Shown here one piece after another: positions 1 to 8,716 of a stretch of 64,000 nt of DNA. The notes below the pieces were generated by a model that saw only the letters and a program-made list of their open reading frames with translations, was not told the DNA's origin and did not search any database. A program made the position numbers and the translations under genes. Positions within the stretch are counted from its first letter, which is position 1. Each line of letters starts with the position of its first letter. The DNA comes from Paenibacillus periandrae (lineage in GTDB: Bacteria; Bacillota; Bacilli; Paenibacillales; NBRC-103111): assembly GCF_022458865.1 (NCBI RefSeq), contig NZ_JAJNMU010000002.1:124001-188000 (forward strand). The letters run 5' to 3'.

Positions 1-1545
1 CATCTTCTGAATTTCTTCATCATCAAAGCCTACATACACCGCCACCACATTATCCGTTAATGATTTGGCGTAGCTAATCGTATTAAGCACTACGCGGGTA
101 ATACCGGCGACAGGAATTACGATCGTGCTTCCCTTAATAACCGGCTTGTCGATATCAATTTGAATTCTCAGCTCATCTGCCGTATTCAGATAATGCTTGT
201 GAATGCTGTAGAAAATGAACATAACGACTGGCAAAAAGATAAAGACCATCCACACCTGACTAAATTTCGTTATGATAAAAATAAAAGTAATGACCAGTGT
301 CGTTAGCATCCCGATTGAATTAATGATCAGCTTCAGGACCCAGCCGTTCGGCTTGCGCTTGATCCATTTGATCATCATACCCAGCTGCGATAAAGTAAAC
401 GGAATAAACACACCAACCGCATAGAGTGGAATCAAATTTTCCGTATTTCCGTGAAATACAATAACGAGCAGCGCAGACAGAACACCCAAGATTATAATAC
501 CATTTGAAAATCCGAGCCGATCACCCCGAACCATGAACATATGCGGCATAAACTTATCCTTGGCCAGCATAAAGGCTAGCAGAGGAAATGCTGAATAGGC
601 TGTATTCGCCGCTAAAAACAGGATAAGGGCAGTGACACCCTGAATAATATAATAAAGCGTTCCCCGGCCAAAGGTAGAAGCCGCTATTTGTGAAACAACT
701 GTTTCTTTTTCCGTTGGCTGAATCCCGTACCAGTAAGCTAGCAGACTGATTCCGATAAACATGCTTCCGAGAATAACACCCATCATCATAAGTGTCACAG
801 CCGCATTTTTCTCAGCAGGCTTTTTGAAGTTAGGAATCGCATTGGACACCGCCTCGACCCCCGTAAGCGCCGAGCAGCCAGAGCTGAACGCCTTTAATAG
901 CAGGAACAAGCCGACACCCGACATCGTCATTCCTGAGACCGGCTGTGGCGCACTGACCCCGCCCGTTAAATAATTATAAATTCCACAAACTATCAAAACA
1001 AAAACAGAGCATACAAACAAATAAACCGGCAGCGCCAGCACAGAAGCTGACTCTGAAATGCCGCGCAGGTTCAATACTGTCAAAAAAGTGATCATAATCA
1101 AGGAAATCAATACACGATGGTCATGAAGACTAGGGAATGCTGAGGTAATGGCATCCGTACCGGCAGAGGAACTAACCGCTACTGTTAAAATGTAGTCCAC
1201 AAGCAAAGAACCACCTGCCATCAAGCCCGTTGACAGACCCAAATTATCTTTGGCTACGATGTAAGCTCCCCCGCCTGCAGGATAATTAAAAATCGTCTGC
1301 CGATAAGATAAAATCAGAATCGTCAGCAGTCCCAGAACCGCCACCGAAATGGGAATCGAATACCATAGCGCAGCCACACCCACTGTCATAAGAACGAGTA
1401 GAATTTGTTCGGTTCCGTAAGCTACCGAGGATAGAGCATCTGATGACAGTACAGCCAAAGCCTTTAACTTACTTAGCTTTTCTTCACCAAGCTCCTCTGA
1501 TTTCATAGGTCTTCCAATAAAAAGACGTTTTACTCTACTTACCAT
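1..1545 (-). CDS. kimA: KimA-type potassium importer (APC superfamily), C-terminus cut by window edge
   Basis: High-affinity potassium uptake permease of the KimA (formerly YdaO) type in the cytoplasmic membrane. 515 codons are visible from an ATG at 1545; B. subtilis KimA is about 607 residues, so the cytoplasmic C-terminal part runs off the left edge. Seen: N-terminal KLKALAVLSSDALSSVAYG, then NYPAGGGAYIVAKDNLG and KAFSSGCSALTGVEAVSNA, all hallmark KimA segments, with about a dozen hydrophobic helices. The last visible residues start the USP-like cytoplasmic domain (VIPVAGITRVV). The ribosome site is GGGAGAAGAGG before the ATG. In B. subtilis this gene is controlled by a c-di-AMP riboswitch; none is recognisable in the 370-nt region upstream here. 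Other APC amino-acid permeases are less likely given the motif match. Confidence 0.9.
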   Translation of the reverse strand, partial: MVSRVKRLFIGRPMKSEELGEEKLSKLKALAVLSSDALSSVAYGTEQILLVLMTVGVAALWYSIPISVAVLGLLTILILSYRQTIFNYPAGGGAYIVAKDNLGLSTGLMAGGSLLVDYILTVAVSSSAGTDAITSAFPSLHDHRVLISLIMITFLTVLNLRGISESASVLALPVYLFVCSVFVLIVCGIYNYLTGGVSAPQPVSGMTMSGVGLFLLLKAFSSGCSALTGVEAVSNAIPNFKKPAEKNAAVTLMMMGVILGSMFIGISLLAYWYGIQPTEKETVVSQIAASTFGRGTLYYIIQGVTALILFLAANTAYSAFPLLAFMLAKDKFMPHMFMVRGDRLGFSNGIIILGVLSALLVIVFHGNTENLIPLYAVGVFIPFTLSQLGMMIKWIKRKPNGWVLKLIINSIGMLTTLVITFIFIITKFSQVWMVFIFLPVVMFIFYSIHKHYLNTADELRIQIDIDKPVIKGSTIVIPVAGITRVVLNTISYAKSLTDNVVAVYVGFDDEEIQKM

Positions 1546-1668
1546 GTGATTGAATTCCTCTTCTCCCTGATTAGGTTCACTTTAAACCTGTTACATACAC
1601 ACATGATGTATAATACAATCACAATGCTCTCACCGTAAAGTGGCAGCAGTTCCTTGAATATTAGGTTT

Positions 1669-1697
1669 AATATGGTTTTAAGGCTGAATAAGGTCAA
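1669..1697 (-). promoter_or_regulatory. possible sigma-A promoter for kimA
   Basis: On the minus strand TTGACC (1692-1697) is followed after 17 nt by CATATT (1669-1674), about 120 nt before the kimA ATG. The -10 matches only 4 of 6 positions. A second TATTAT/TATACA-rich stretch nearer the gene (about 1606-1620) is an alternative. The rest of the 1546-1914 spacer is AT-rich, and no ydaO-type riboswitch core is visible. Confidence 0.3.
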
Positions 1698-1796
1698 AAG
1701 AGCGTATTCATTCTGACCGCGCTAACTATATCATCATTTATCAACCGTTTATCTCGTTTATTTGGAAGTTTAATTTATACTTGATTCCTGTTTGGA

Positions 1797-1825
1797 TTGA
1801 GATCATCCTCGCGTAAAGTTATAAT
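1797..1825 (+). promoter_or_regulatory. sigma-A promoter for the phosphoesterase-epimerase pair
   Basis: TTGAGA (1797-1802), 17-nt spacer, perfect TATAAT (1820-1825), about 90 nt upstream of the GTG start at 1915. It is the only strong plus-strand promoter in the 1546-1914 intergenic region. Confidence 0.65.
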
Positions 1826-1914
1826 AGAAGAGAAACTTCATAATAAAAACAAACTTTAGGGTGACCTGTCAGACCAGATTTCATACAGGCCCTAGACTGA
1901 TTGGGTGAACGATT

Positions 1915-2952
1915 GTGATAACACGCAGAAATTTCATTAAAAAAGGCTTACTTTCTTTAGGTTTATTATCTGCTGGAGCTGCAGGCTCCCTGCCTTTTGT
2001 ACGTCGCTTCACCGCCAATGCAGAAGCGGCAGATGCCACCACAGGCTTCATCGAAGCTGTATCCAATGAACCCTTAATTTCATTATTCGTGCTTAGCGAT
2101 CTACATATCACGATCAATGAATCATCCATGTCAGACAAACTGCATTTAGCACTTCAAGATATTACCAATTGGGAAACAAAAATCGATGCTATCGTGCTTG
2201 GGGGGGATTTAACTGATTTTGGGCGATTAAGCGATTATTTGTTACTCAAAAAGATTTTGAATCAATACGAGCTGCCACAGATTTATGGCAACATGGGCAA
2301 TCATGATTATTACGATGTCTGGCTTACAGCCAAGGGAGAATTTTCTACAGAAACAGTACCTAACGGCAAGACCGATGCCATGTCCCGCGCTCGATTCCAG
2401 AACTTTCTCGCTTATGGCGCTTATGGGAACAAGCCTTATATCGACGCCTGGATTAACGGGGTTCATCTAATCATGGTATCCCAGGAGGCTTATGTAGAAG
2501 AAAGACCGGAGGTTGGTGAAGGAGCCTGGTACTCGGACGAGCAGCTCAATTGGCTTCGCAATATTATGAAGTCTCATGAAGACGGTAAACCATCACTCGT
2601 ATTTATTCATCAGCCGCTGCCTGCTCTTGGCACAGATGGACGAACTCATCAAATGATCCGCGCAAACGAATTTACCGATATTTTGAAGCCCTACAAAAAC
2701 GTATTCGTCATATCTGGACATACACACAGAAGCTTTGAGAGCGAGGATCACTACAACTGGAAAACCCCCTTCCATTGGTTTAACAATGCATCTGTGGGGC
2801 GTACCCGTAGTACATTGCCAGGACAAACGTCATCGCTAGCTCAAGGTATGTATATTGAAGTATATCCGCACCAGGTCGTTATCAAAGGTCGCGAGTTCAG
2901 CAACCGTACCTGGATCGACAATGCATCTTGGACAGTACCTCTGCTAAAATAG
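1915..2952 (+). CDS. exported metallophosphoesterase (calcineurin-like) with Tat signal
   Basis: Predicted exported phosphoesterase of 345 residues; the substrate cannot be told. The N-terminus TRRNFIKKG followed by a hydrophobic stretch and a small-residue site near residue 38 fits a twin-arginine signal peptide, so folded, metal-loaded export is likely. Calcineurin-type metal-site motifs appear in order: SDLHI (about residue 60), GGDLTDFG (about 98), GNHDYY (about 127), HQPLP (about 228) and SGHTHRS (about 262). GTG start with GGGTGA seven nt upstream. It is followed after 52 nt by the epimerase gene on the same strand, so the two are probably co-transcribed. Not identifiable as a named enzyme. 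Confidence 0.85.
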   Translation: MITRRNFIKKGLLSLGLLSAGAAGSLPFVRRFTANAEAADATTGFIEAVSNEPLISLFVLSDLHITINESSMSDKLHLALQDITNWETKIDAIVLGGDLTDFGRLSDYLLLKKILNQYELPQIYGNMGNHDYYDVWLTAKGEFSTETVPNGKTDAMSRARFQNFLAYGAYGNKPYIDAWINGVHLIMVSQEAYVEERPEVGEGAWYSDEQLNWLRNIMKSHEDGKPSLVFIHQPLPALGTDGRTHQMIRANEFTDILKPYKNVFVISGHTHRSFESEDHYNWKTPFHWFNNASVGRTRSTLPGQTSSLAQGMYIEVYPHQVVIKGREFSNRTWIDNASWTVPLLK

Positions 2953-3004
2953 TTTCCATAGCTCTATTAGACATTTCTTCTAATTTATCATTGGAGGTTG
3001 ACTC

Positions 3005-3928
3005 ATGAATGTTCTTGTAACAGGAGGCGCTGGCTTCATCGCTTCTCACATTGTAGATCAGCTGATTGAGGACGGACATCACGTACATATTCTCGATAAC
3101 CTCTCTACAGGCAAAACAAGCAACATCAATCCCCAGGCGACCTTCTATAAGGCTGATTTATTGGACGGACAGCTCTCACAGCTATTTGAAGCGATACATC
3201 CGGAAATTGTCATTCATCATGCCGCGCAAATCGATGTACAGACCTCTCTCCAGCAGCCGCTCCTTGATGCCAGAATTAATATCCTGGGCACCATTGCCAT
3301 ACTCGAGCAGTGCCGTAATCATGGCGTAAGAAAGCTGATCTATGCCTCATCGGCAGCTGTCTATGGCACTCCTGAATATTTGGGTGTTGATGAACGTCAT
3401 TCCCTAAAACCACTTTCATTTTATGGCATCTCGAAGCATACACCCGAGCATTATATTGAAGCTTTCTCCGCTTTATTCGGATTGGATTATACGATCCTGC
3501 GCTATGCAAATGTCTATGGTATTCGTCAAGATCCTAAAGGCGAAGGCGGAGTCGTATCCATTTTCGTGGACAAGCTGCTGCAGAAGCAGCAACCGTTAAT
3601 TTTCGGAGATGGGGATCAGACAAGAGACTTCATCTACGTAAAAGACATCGTTAGGGCCAATATGGCGGCTTTGACACATGGGAGCCGGGGAATTTACAAT
3701 ATTAGCTGGAACGTTCAAACGACTGTTGTTGAGCTGCTCCAGTTGATGTGTGAGCTGTGTGATACTCCTTATGCACCTAAATTCGAATCACCACGCGCCG
3801 GCGATATTCTTCACAGTCGATTGGATAACACGGCTGCCAGACAGCATCTGGGATGGGAACCCATTTATACTTTACGGCAAGGCTTGCAGGAAACGTGCGA
3901 TTATTATCAGGCTGCCTATACAGTTTAA
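3005..3928 (+). CDS. NAD-dependent epimerase/dehydratase, UDP-glucose 4-epimerase-like
   Basis: Short-chain (extended SDR) sugar-nucleotide epimerase of 307 residues, probably acting on UDP-glucose/galactose or the N-acetyl forms. Seen: Rossmann GGAGFIASH at residues 7-15, the D of the NAD-binding strand in HILDNLSTGK, SSAAVYG (Ser of the catalytic triad), and the YGISK catalytic Tyr-x-x-x-Lys at about residue 140. Length matches GalE/WbpP-like enzymes. Start ATG with TTGGAGG eight nt before. It ends at a strong hairpin shared with the convergent chemoreceptor gene. The exact sugar specificity cannot be read from the sequence. Confidence 0.85.
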   Translation: MNVLVTGGAGFIASHIVDQLIEDGHHVHILDNLSTGKTSNINPQATFYKADLLDGQLSQLFEAIHPEIVIHHAAQIDVQTSLQQPLLDARINILGTIAILEQCRNHGVRKLIYASSAAVYGTPEYLGVDERHSLKPLSFYGISKHTPEHYIEAFSALFGLDYTILRYANVYGIRQDPKGEGGVVSIFVDKLLQKQQPLIFGDGDQTRDFIYVKDIVRANMAALTHGSRGIYNISWNVQTTVVELLQLMCELCDTPYAPKFESPRAGDILHSRLDNTAARQHLGWEPIYTLRQGLQETCDYYQAAYTV

Positions 3929-3935
3929 AACTTAG

Positions 3936-3974
3936 AAAAACCTCCAGACCATTTAAAGTGGTTGGAGGTTTTTT
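3936..3974. terminator. bidirectional terminator between epimerase and chemoreceptor genes
   Basis: Inverted repeat AACCTCC...GGAGGTT with inner ACCA/TGGT pairing, A-run on the left and T-run on the right, placed between two convergent stop codons (3928 and 3999). Confidence 0.85.
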
Positions 3975-3998
3975 GCTGAATGCCTTCATCAGCTTAAA

Positions 3999-6182
3999 TT
4001 AAACATCAAATTTGGAAAGAGACTCTTGCAGCGAGTTGGATAGCTGTTCAAGCTTGTCGGACAAACGAACCAAGCCGGAGCTAATGTTCAACTGCTCGGA
4101 GCTGAGCGATGCTACTTCCTGTGACGTTGCCGAGGATTCCTCTGCAACAGCGCTGACATTCGTCATCGCATCATTAAGAACCAATTGGGACGCATCAAGC
4201 TGGCTGATCGATTCTGTTACCTCGGACAACTGTCCAATAAATCCGCCCATATGATTCTGTACTTCTTTAAATATCAAATCGGCTTCTTTAACAGACAAGA
4301 TTTGTTCCTGAAAAATCGGGTACGCATTGGATAGAACTTTAACCGTTTCATCAATTTCCTTTTGAATCGTTTCGGTGATTTGTCCAACGATTGCAATTGA
4401 TTGACGAGATTGATCAGCAAGCTTGCGGATCTCGTCAGCAACAACCATGAAGCCTTTACCAGCAGCACCCGCACGAGCAGCTTCGATAGTCGCGTTAAGG
4501 GACAATATATTCGTTTGCTTGGAGACATTGCTCAATACTTCAAGTATTTTGCGAATCGAGCGCGTGCTCTCTTTCAGATTATCGACTTTCTCAACCATAT
4601 TTCTGGTCATTTCTTCGGTAGCATTCGTTTTCAGAATCAGCTCGGACATGTATTGAATACCTTGTTCACTGGATTTCTGAACATCGGTTGCAGCTGTACC
4701 CATAACAATATTCGAATTGACAACAGCTTTCATTTGCATGCCGATACTGTGTGTCAGCTCATTCCCGCGTTCTGATTCAACCGCTAAGCTCGAAGCTCCT
4801 CCAGCTATTTCTTCTGTAGCAATCGCGATTTCCTTAGCGGAAGTAGCTGTTTTCTTGGATGCATCCGATAACTCCGTTGCAGTCTCTAATACTTCTTGTG
4901 CGGATCGATTGGTTTGCTGCACCAGTACGGTAATTTTCTCCATCATCTGATTAAAGCTATGACCCAATTGGCCGATCTCATCCTGTGATTGAACATTCAT
5001 CCGAACAGTCAGATTCCCCTGTTCCCCTTCTTTCATCAGGTTACGAAGCATAATTACAGGCTTCCCAATCATTTTGGCTACCAGTATCCCGATACCGACC
5101 GCAATTAATGCCGCTACGAGTGCCATAATCCATGTAATATTGGATATAGCCTGGGCGTCCTTAACAAGCTCGGCAATTGGCATCGCACCCAGCAGGTACC
5201 ATCCTGTTTTGGTCGATTTATAGTACACAAGCTGCAAGTCCTTTTTACCATTCATTGCACTGCGTGCTTCGTCCTTCAGAATATCGGGAGTGATATCCAA
5301 AACGGTCGGCTTGCCAATAGCAGCTCTATCCGTAGAATAAGCTATGTTCATACCTGGGGTAATAATAATGGTTTGTCCGCCTTCACCCATTTGAATATCA
5401 GCTAATTCTTTTCCTACAGCATCTACGTTAATTTCCATAAGCAGAACCGCTTGTGTGCTGTTGGTGGAAGTATTTTTCAATACACGTCCAAGAGCGAAAG
5501 CTGCTGTATTGTTTCCTGAGGATGTATCTACAAAACCTCCAGTTCTAGTTTCGATCCAGGAGGCACGACCGTTGTCATCCGTAATTTTTTTGAACCACGG
5601 CTCCTGAATCAAAGTTTCTTTGCTTGTAGACCCTCCCGAAGCAGCGATGGGCTCGCCTGTAGGGCGAAATAAATGCAAAGCTTTAATCGTTTTGTTCGAG
5701 TATGTATAGACGTTTAATTTATCGCTGATTTTTTGGCGCATTTGCAAATAATCATAGCTTCCTTTATTAACGGCTTCCGAGTCAACAAGCAGTGTCTTCA
5801 TCTCGTTGTCTAGCAAAATTTGCATCGACAGATCCTCATAGACCGTATACATGATATCCAGCTTTTGACCTGCCTGAATGATCGTCTGCTCGGAGGCATC
5901 TGCTACCTTTTTCTGAATAACACCTTTGGAAATATTGTACGACGTGAATCCTACTGTCAATACGAAAAAGAGAATGCTCACGAGAAAAATTAAAAATAAT
6001 TTCATGCCGACGGATTTAATTGGATTTTCCAAACGAAGACCACTCATCGAATTTTTCATATGCTCTGAACTCGTAGCTCCTTTGTTGGATTCTTTTTTTG
6101 ACACGAGATTTTTAAAAATGTTGCCGATTTTTGCTGTCCATTCGCTAAGCACAGACAGTATTCCTTTCAAAGGAACCACCAC
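3999..6182 (-). CDS. methyl-accepting chemotaxis protein with dCache sensor
   Basis: Membrane chemoreceptor of up to 727 residues signalling to CheA/CheW. Order of parts: basic cytoplasmic N-tail (1-58), first transmembrane helix (about 61-83), extracellular double-Cache sensor (about 85-345), second helix (about 346-370), HAMP (about 371-425), and a long coiled-coil signalling domain with the hairpin region ATIEAARAGAAGKGF and VVADEIRKLADQS (about 590-625). No C-terminal CheR-tether pentapeptide is seen. The start is uncertain: the longest frame begins at GTG 6182 with no good ribosome site, whereas AGGTGGTGG lies just before an in-frame TTG about 12 nt further in. The ligand is unknown. It stands alone, downstream of the trhP operon terminator. 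Confidence 0.9.
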   Translation of the reverse strand: MVVPLKGILSVLSEWTAKIGNIFKNLVSKKESNKGATSSEHMKNSMSGLRLENPIKSVGMKLFLIFLVSILFFVLTVGFTSYNISKGVIQKKVADASEQTIIQAGQKLDIMYTVYEDLSMQILLDNEMKTLLVDSEAVNKGSYDYLQMRQKISDKLNVYTYSNKTIKALHLFRPTGEPIAASGGSTSKETLIQEPWFKKITDDNGRASWIETRTGGFVDTSSGNNTAAFALGRVLKNTSTNSTQAVLLMEINVDAVGKELADIQMGEGGQTIIITPGMNIAYSTDRAAIGKPTVLDITPDILKDEARSAMNGKKDLQLVYYKSTKTGWYLLGAMPIAELVKDAQAISNITWIMALVAALIAVGIGILVAKMIGKPVIMLRNLMKEGEQGNLTVRMNVQSQDEIGQLGHSFNQMMEKITVLVQQTNRSAQEVLETATELSDASKKTATSAKEIAIATEEIAGGASSLAVESERGNELTHSIGMQMKAVVNSNIVMGTAATDVQKSSEQGIQYMSELILKTNATEEMTRNMVEKVDNLKESTRSIRKILEVLSNVSKQTNILSLNATIEAARAGAAGKGFMVVADEIRKLADQSRQSIAIVGQITETIQKEIDETVKVLSNAYPIFQEQILSVKEADLIFKEVQNHMGGFIGQLSEVTESISQLDASQLVLNDAMTNVSAVAEESSATSQEVASLSSEQLNISSGLVRLSDKLEQLSNSLQESLSKFDV

Positions 6183-6403
6183 CTAATCTGATATAGTTTC
6201 TTCTGCGAGATAGTGATGACATAATAACATTAGAAATGATATTCGACATCGTTTTTGTATTTCCTTTTTATAAATCGCTTTCATTGGAAATAAAATAGTC
6301 CAAATGCTTCATTTTTAAATTTTTTGGCGATTTTTGCATTTTTTTCGACCATTTGGATCATATTACTTTTTTCCATAACTGTCCATGGGTATTATGACCC
6401 TAG

Positions 6404-6432
6404 ACAAAAAAAGCCCCAAAAGCTAGAGGCTT
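6404..6432 (-). terminator. terminator of the trhP2 operon
   Basis: Minus-strand hairpin AAGCCTC...GGGGCTT followed by TTTTTTT, 15 nt after the trhP2 stop. The rest of the 6183-6446 spacer is AT-rich; no clear sigma-A or sigma-D promoter for the chemoreceptor could be fixed. Confidence 0.8.
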
Positions 6433-6446
6433 CTTTTATCCGCTTT

Positions 6447-7727
6447 TTATGCTTTACGCATTCTTTTACGCATCATATCCATAGGTCGAACGGGCTGATC
6501 CAGCTTCATCCGGATCGATTGAAGAGGATGTCGCGCCGCATCAAGCTCTTGACCCGATTCATCATAGATAGCAGGAACGTTTTGCTTGAACAAGGTTCCC
6601 TTCGGTCCAAAAAATTCAATCTCTTGTCCGGGCTTAAAGTGATTACGCTGCTGAATGGTCGCTATGCCGCTATCCGCATCATAGGCTATGACTACACCTA
6701 CAAAATCGTAAGGCGCTGCTTTATCCTCCGGCTCAAAGATATGGTCTTCATGATCCGGGTGCTCATAGAAAAATCCTGTATTCAACGGCCGATTAGCAGC
6801 CTTCTGAATTTCATAAAGCCATTCAGGCTTCATCTCATAATGTTCAGGATCGGCAAAATACGCATCGATCGCTTGACGGTATGCATTGACGACTGTAGCC
6901 ACATAGTGAACACTTTTCATCCGGCCTTCGATTTTGAAGCTGTCTACACCCGAACGTACCAGCTCTGGAATATGCTCGATCATCGATAAATCCTTGGAGC
7001 TCATCGAAAAGGCGTCGTCCTCAGCCTGAAATAAAGGAAGCTCCTTAATCCCAACCTGCTGATCCTGCTCCGTTGTGAACAAATCATATTTCCATCTACA
7101 GGATTGCGAGCAGCCGCCGCGGTTAGAATCACGGTCGGTAAAATGGTTGGATAAGACACATCGCCCTGAATAGGAGCTGCACATCGCGCCATGCACGAAT
7201 ACCTCGATCTCAACGTGGACGTTTTTCTTGATATCTTCGATTTCCTGCATACTCGCTTCACGTGCAAGCACTACCCGGTCCATGCCTTCTTCCTTCCAAA
7301 ATTGCACGGCCTGCCAGTTCATCGTAGACTGCTGGGTGCTCAAATGAATTTCAAGCTTGGGAGCAACCCGCTTACAGGTTTCAATAATAACCGGGTCCGC
7401 AACAATAATCGCTGCTACACCCGCATCCTGAATGCCACGTAAATAGGCCTCCAACCCCTCGATATCTTCATTATGAGCATAAATATTGGTAGCTACAAAT
7501 ACTTTGGCTCCGTAACGTTCAGCAAATTCCACACCTTCGCGCATTTCATCGAATGAAAAATTGTCCGCATTGGAACGCAGTCCATACTGCTGGCCCCCAA
7601 TATAGACGGCGTCAGCTCCATAATGGACAGCAAATTTCAGTTTTTCCAGATTACCAGCCGGGGCCAACAGCTCCGGTTTATCCAGACGTACTCGCTTGCC
7701 AAGAAGCTGCTGCTGTATCAACGTCAT
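6447..7727 (-). CDS. trhP2: U32 family tRNA hydroxylation protein TrhP2 (YrrO)
   Basis: Member of the U32 'peptidase' family. The B. subtilis ortholog YrrO, with YrrN, is required for prephenate-dependent 5-hydroxylation of uridine 34 in tRNA. About 426 residues. Seen: KPELLAPAGNLEKLKFAV at the N-terminus, and the U32 signature with its cysteine cluster (VHGAMCSSYSGRC, then GGCSQSCRW), consistent with Fe-S binding in this family, followed by a C-terminal beta-barrel region (about 345-426). AAGGAG lies eight nt before the ATG at 7727; a GTG at 7736 is also open but too close to the ribosome site. It directly follows trhP1 (33-nt gap) and ends the operon. Confidence 0.85.
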   Translation of the reverse strand: MTLIQQQLLGKRVRLDKPELLAPAGNLEKLKFAVHYGADAVYIGGQQYGLRSNADNFSFDEMREGVEFAERYGAKVFVATNIYAHNEDIEGLEAYLRGIQDAGVAAIIVADPVIIETCKRVAPKLEIHLSTQQSTMNWQAVQFWKEEGMDRVVLAREASMQEIEDIKKNVHVEIEVFVHGAMCSSYSGRCVLSNHFTDRDSNRGGCSQSCRWKYDLFTTEQDQQVGIKELPLFQAEDDAFSMSSKDLSMIEHIPELVRSGVDSFKIEGRMKSVHYVATVVNAYRQAIDAYFADPEHYEMKPEWLYEIQKAANRPLNTGFFYEHPDHEDHIFEPEDKAAPYDFVGVVIAYDADSGIATIQQRNHFKPGQEIEFFGPKGTLFKQNVPAIYDESGQELDAARHPLQSIRMKLDQPVRPMDMMRKRMRKA

Positions 7728-7760
7728 CACGATCACTCCTTTTACCTATCCAATTCTAGT

Positions 7761-8690
7761 TCAATACACTTGCTCTTTAAAGAAAAAGCCGAACGTCAGC
7801 TCACGTCTTGGGTCCTGCAGCTCCCGAATTGCATCCAGCCATTGTTCTTCGAATACGTAGTTTTCCGGGTCAGAGCAGAAGGTATCAATCGCCAGTCGAT
7901 AACTTTTAATTACTGCTTCGTTGTATTCAGGTGATTTTAATAAGCCTTCAATCTTCAGGCTATCGAGATGACCTTCAATCAGCTCATGCAGGTTTTCAAG
8001 CATACAAATATCATCAGAGCTCATAATATGCGTACCATTCTCGTCCTCGTACAGCGGATAACGTTCATCCTTACGCTCCTGCTCGATCAGAAACAGCCCA
8101 TCCCCAAGTCCTTTGGATGCGCCTTGTTCGCGTCCCTGATGGTCCTCGTAATTGGTTACCAGGCTGCGTTTGGAATGGTAAATATTCGTAATACCGTGCA
8201 CCTGCACCTGTACTTCCATGTGCGGCAGCTTGCTTTTTATTTCAAGGGTTTCATCCATGTTCAGTTCCCGGGCCAATACGACCCGCTTCGATCCCTTGGA
8301 GCCCCAATAATTGGCTGTTTCATAATTCGTCGAAGTCATTTCGGCATTCCAATGCAGCGGCAAACCTGGTGCAGCCTGGCGCATTGCTATCAATACGGCC
8401 GGATCCCCGAATACAACCGCATCGGCCTCCAATTGCTGCACACGCTGCAAATAATTCGGAAGCAGAGCAAGCATCTCGTTATCGATAATTTTGTTAACCA
8501 TTACGTATACCTTGGCTCCACGCTCATGGCACCAGGGAATTAACTCGCTTAATTCGTCCAGGAGGACCTCTCCAGATAACCGCATGCCATAACGATGCTC
8601 ACCGACCGATACCGCATCGGCTCCGGCCTCTACATAACGCCGTGCTTCTTCTGCTGTTCCGGCAGAAATGTACAGCTCTGGTTTTTTCAT
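7761..8690 (-). CDS. trhP1: U32 family protein TrhP1 (YrrN), cysteine-less partner
   Basis: U32-family protein of 309 residues, the same length as B. subtilis YrrN, partner of TrhP2 in tRNA ho5U34 synthesis. Seen: KPELYISAGTAEEARRYVEAG at the N-terminus cut here to its first part KPELYISAG, and VHGITNIYHSKRSLVTNY where TrhP2 has the cysteine-bearing U32 signature; the cysteines are missing, as expected of a non-catalytic or scaffold paralog. ATG at 8690 with GGGTGAG eight nt upstream; a TTG at 8708 is open but lacks a site. It lies 27 nt after mltG. The methyltransferase gene trmR (yrrM), normally between mltG and this gene in Bacillus, is absent. Confidence 0.85.
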   Translation of the reverse strand: MKKPELYISAGTAEEARRYVEAGADAVSVGEHRYGMRLSGEVLLDELSELIPWCHERGAKVYVMVNKIIDNEMLALLPNYLQRVQQLEADAVVFGDPAVLIAMRQAAPGLPLHWNAEMTSTNYETANYWGSKGSKRVVLARELNMDETLEIKSKLPHMEVQVQVHGITNIYHSKRSLVTNYEDHQGREQGASKGLGDGLFLIEQERKDERYPLYEDENGTHIMSSDDICMLENLHELIEGHLDSLKIEGLLKSPEYNEAVIKSYRLAIDTFCSDPENYVFEEQWLDAIRELQDPRRELTFGFFFKEQVY

Positions 8691-8716
8691 TGTACTCTCA
8701 CCCTTCAATAAAAAAA

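Noticed and set aside
6183-6446. Sigma-D promoter for the chemoreceptor
   Set aside because: A TAAA and a GTCGAATAT-like element occur but the spacing does not fit the consensus.
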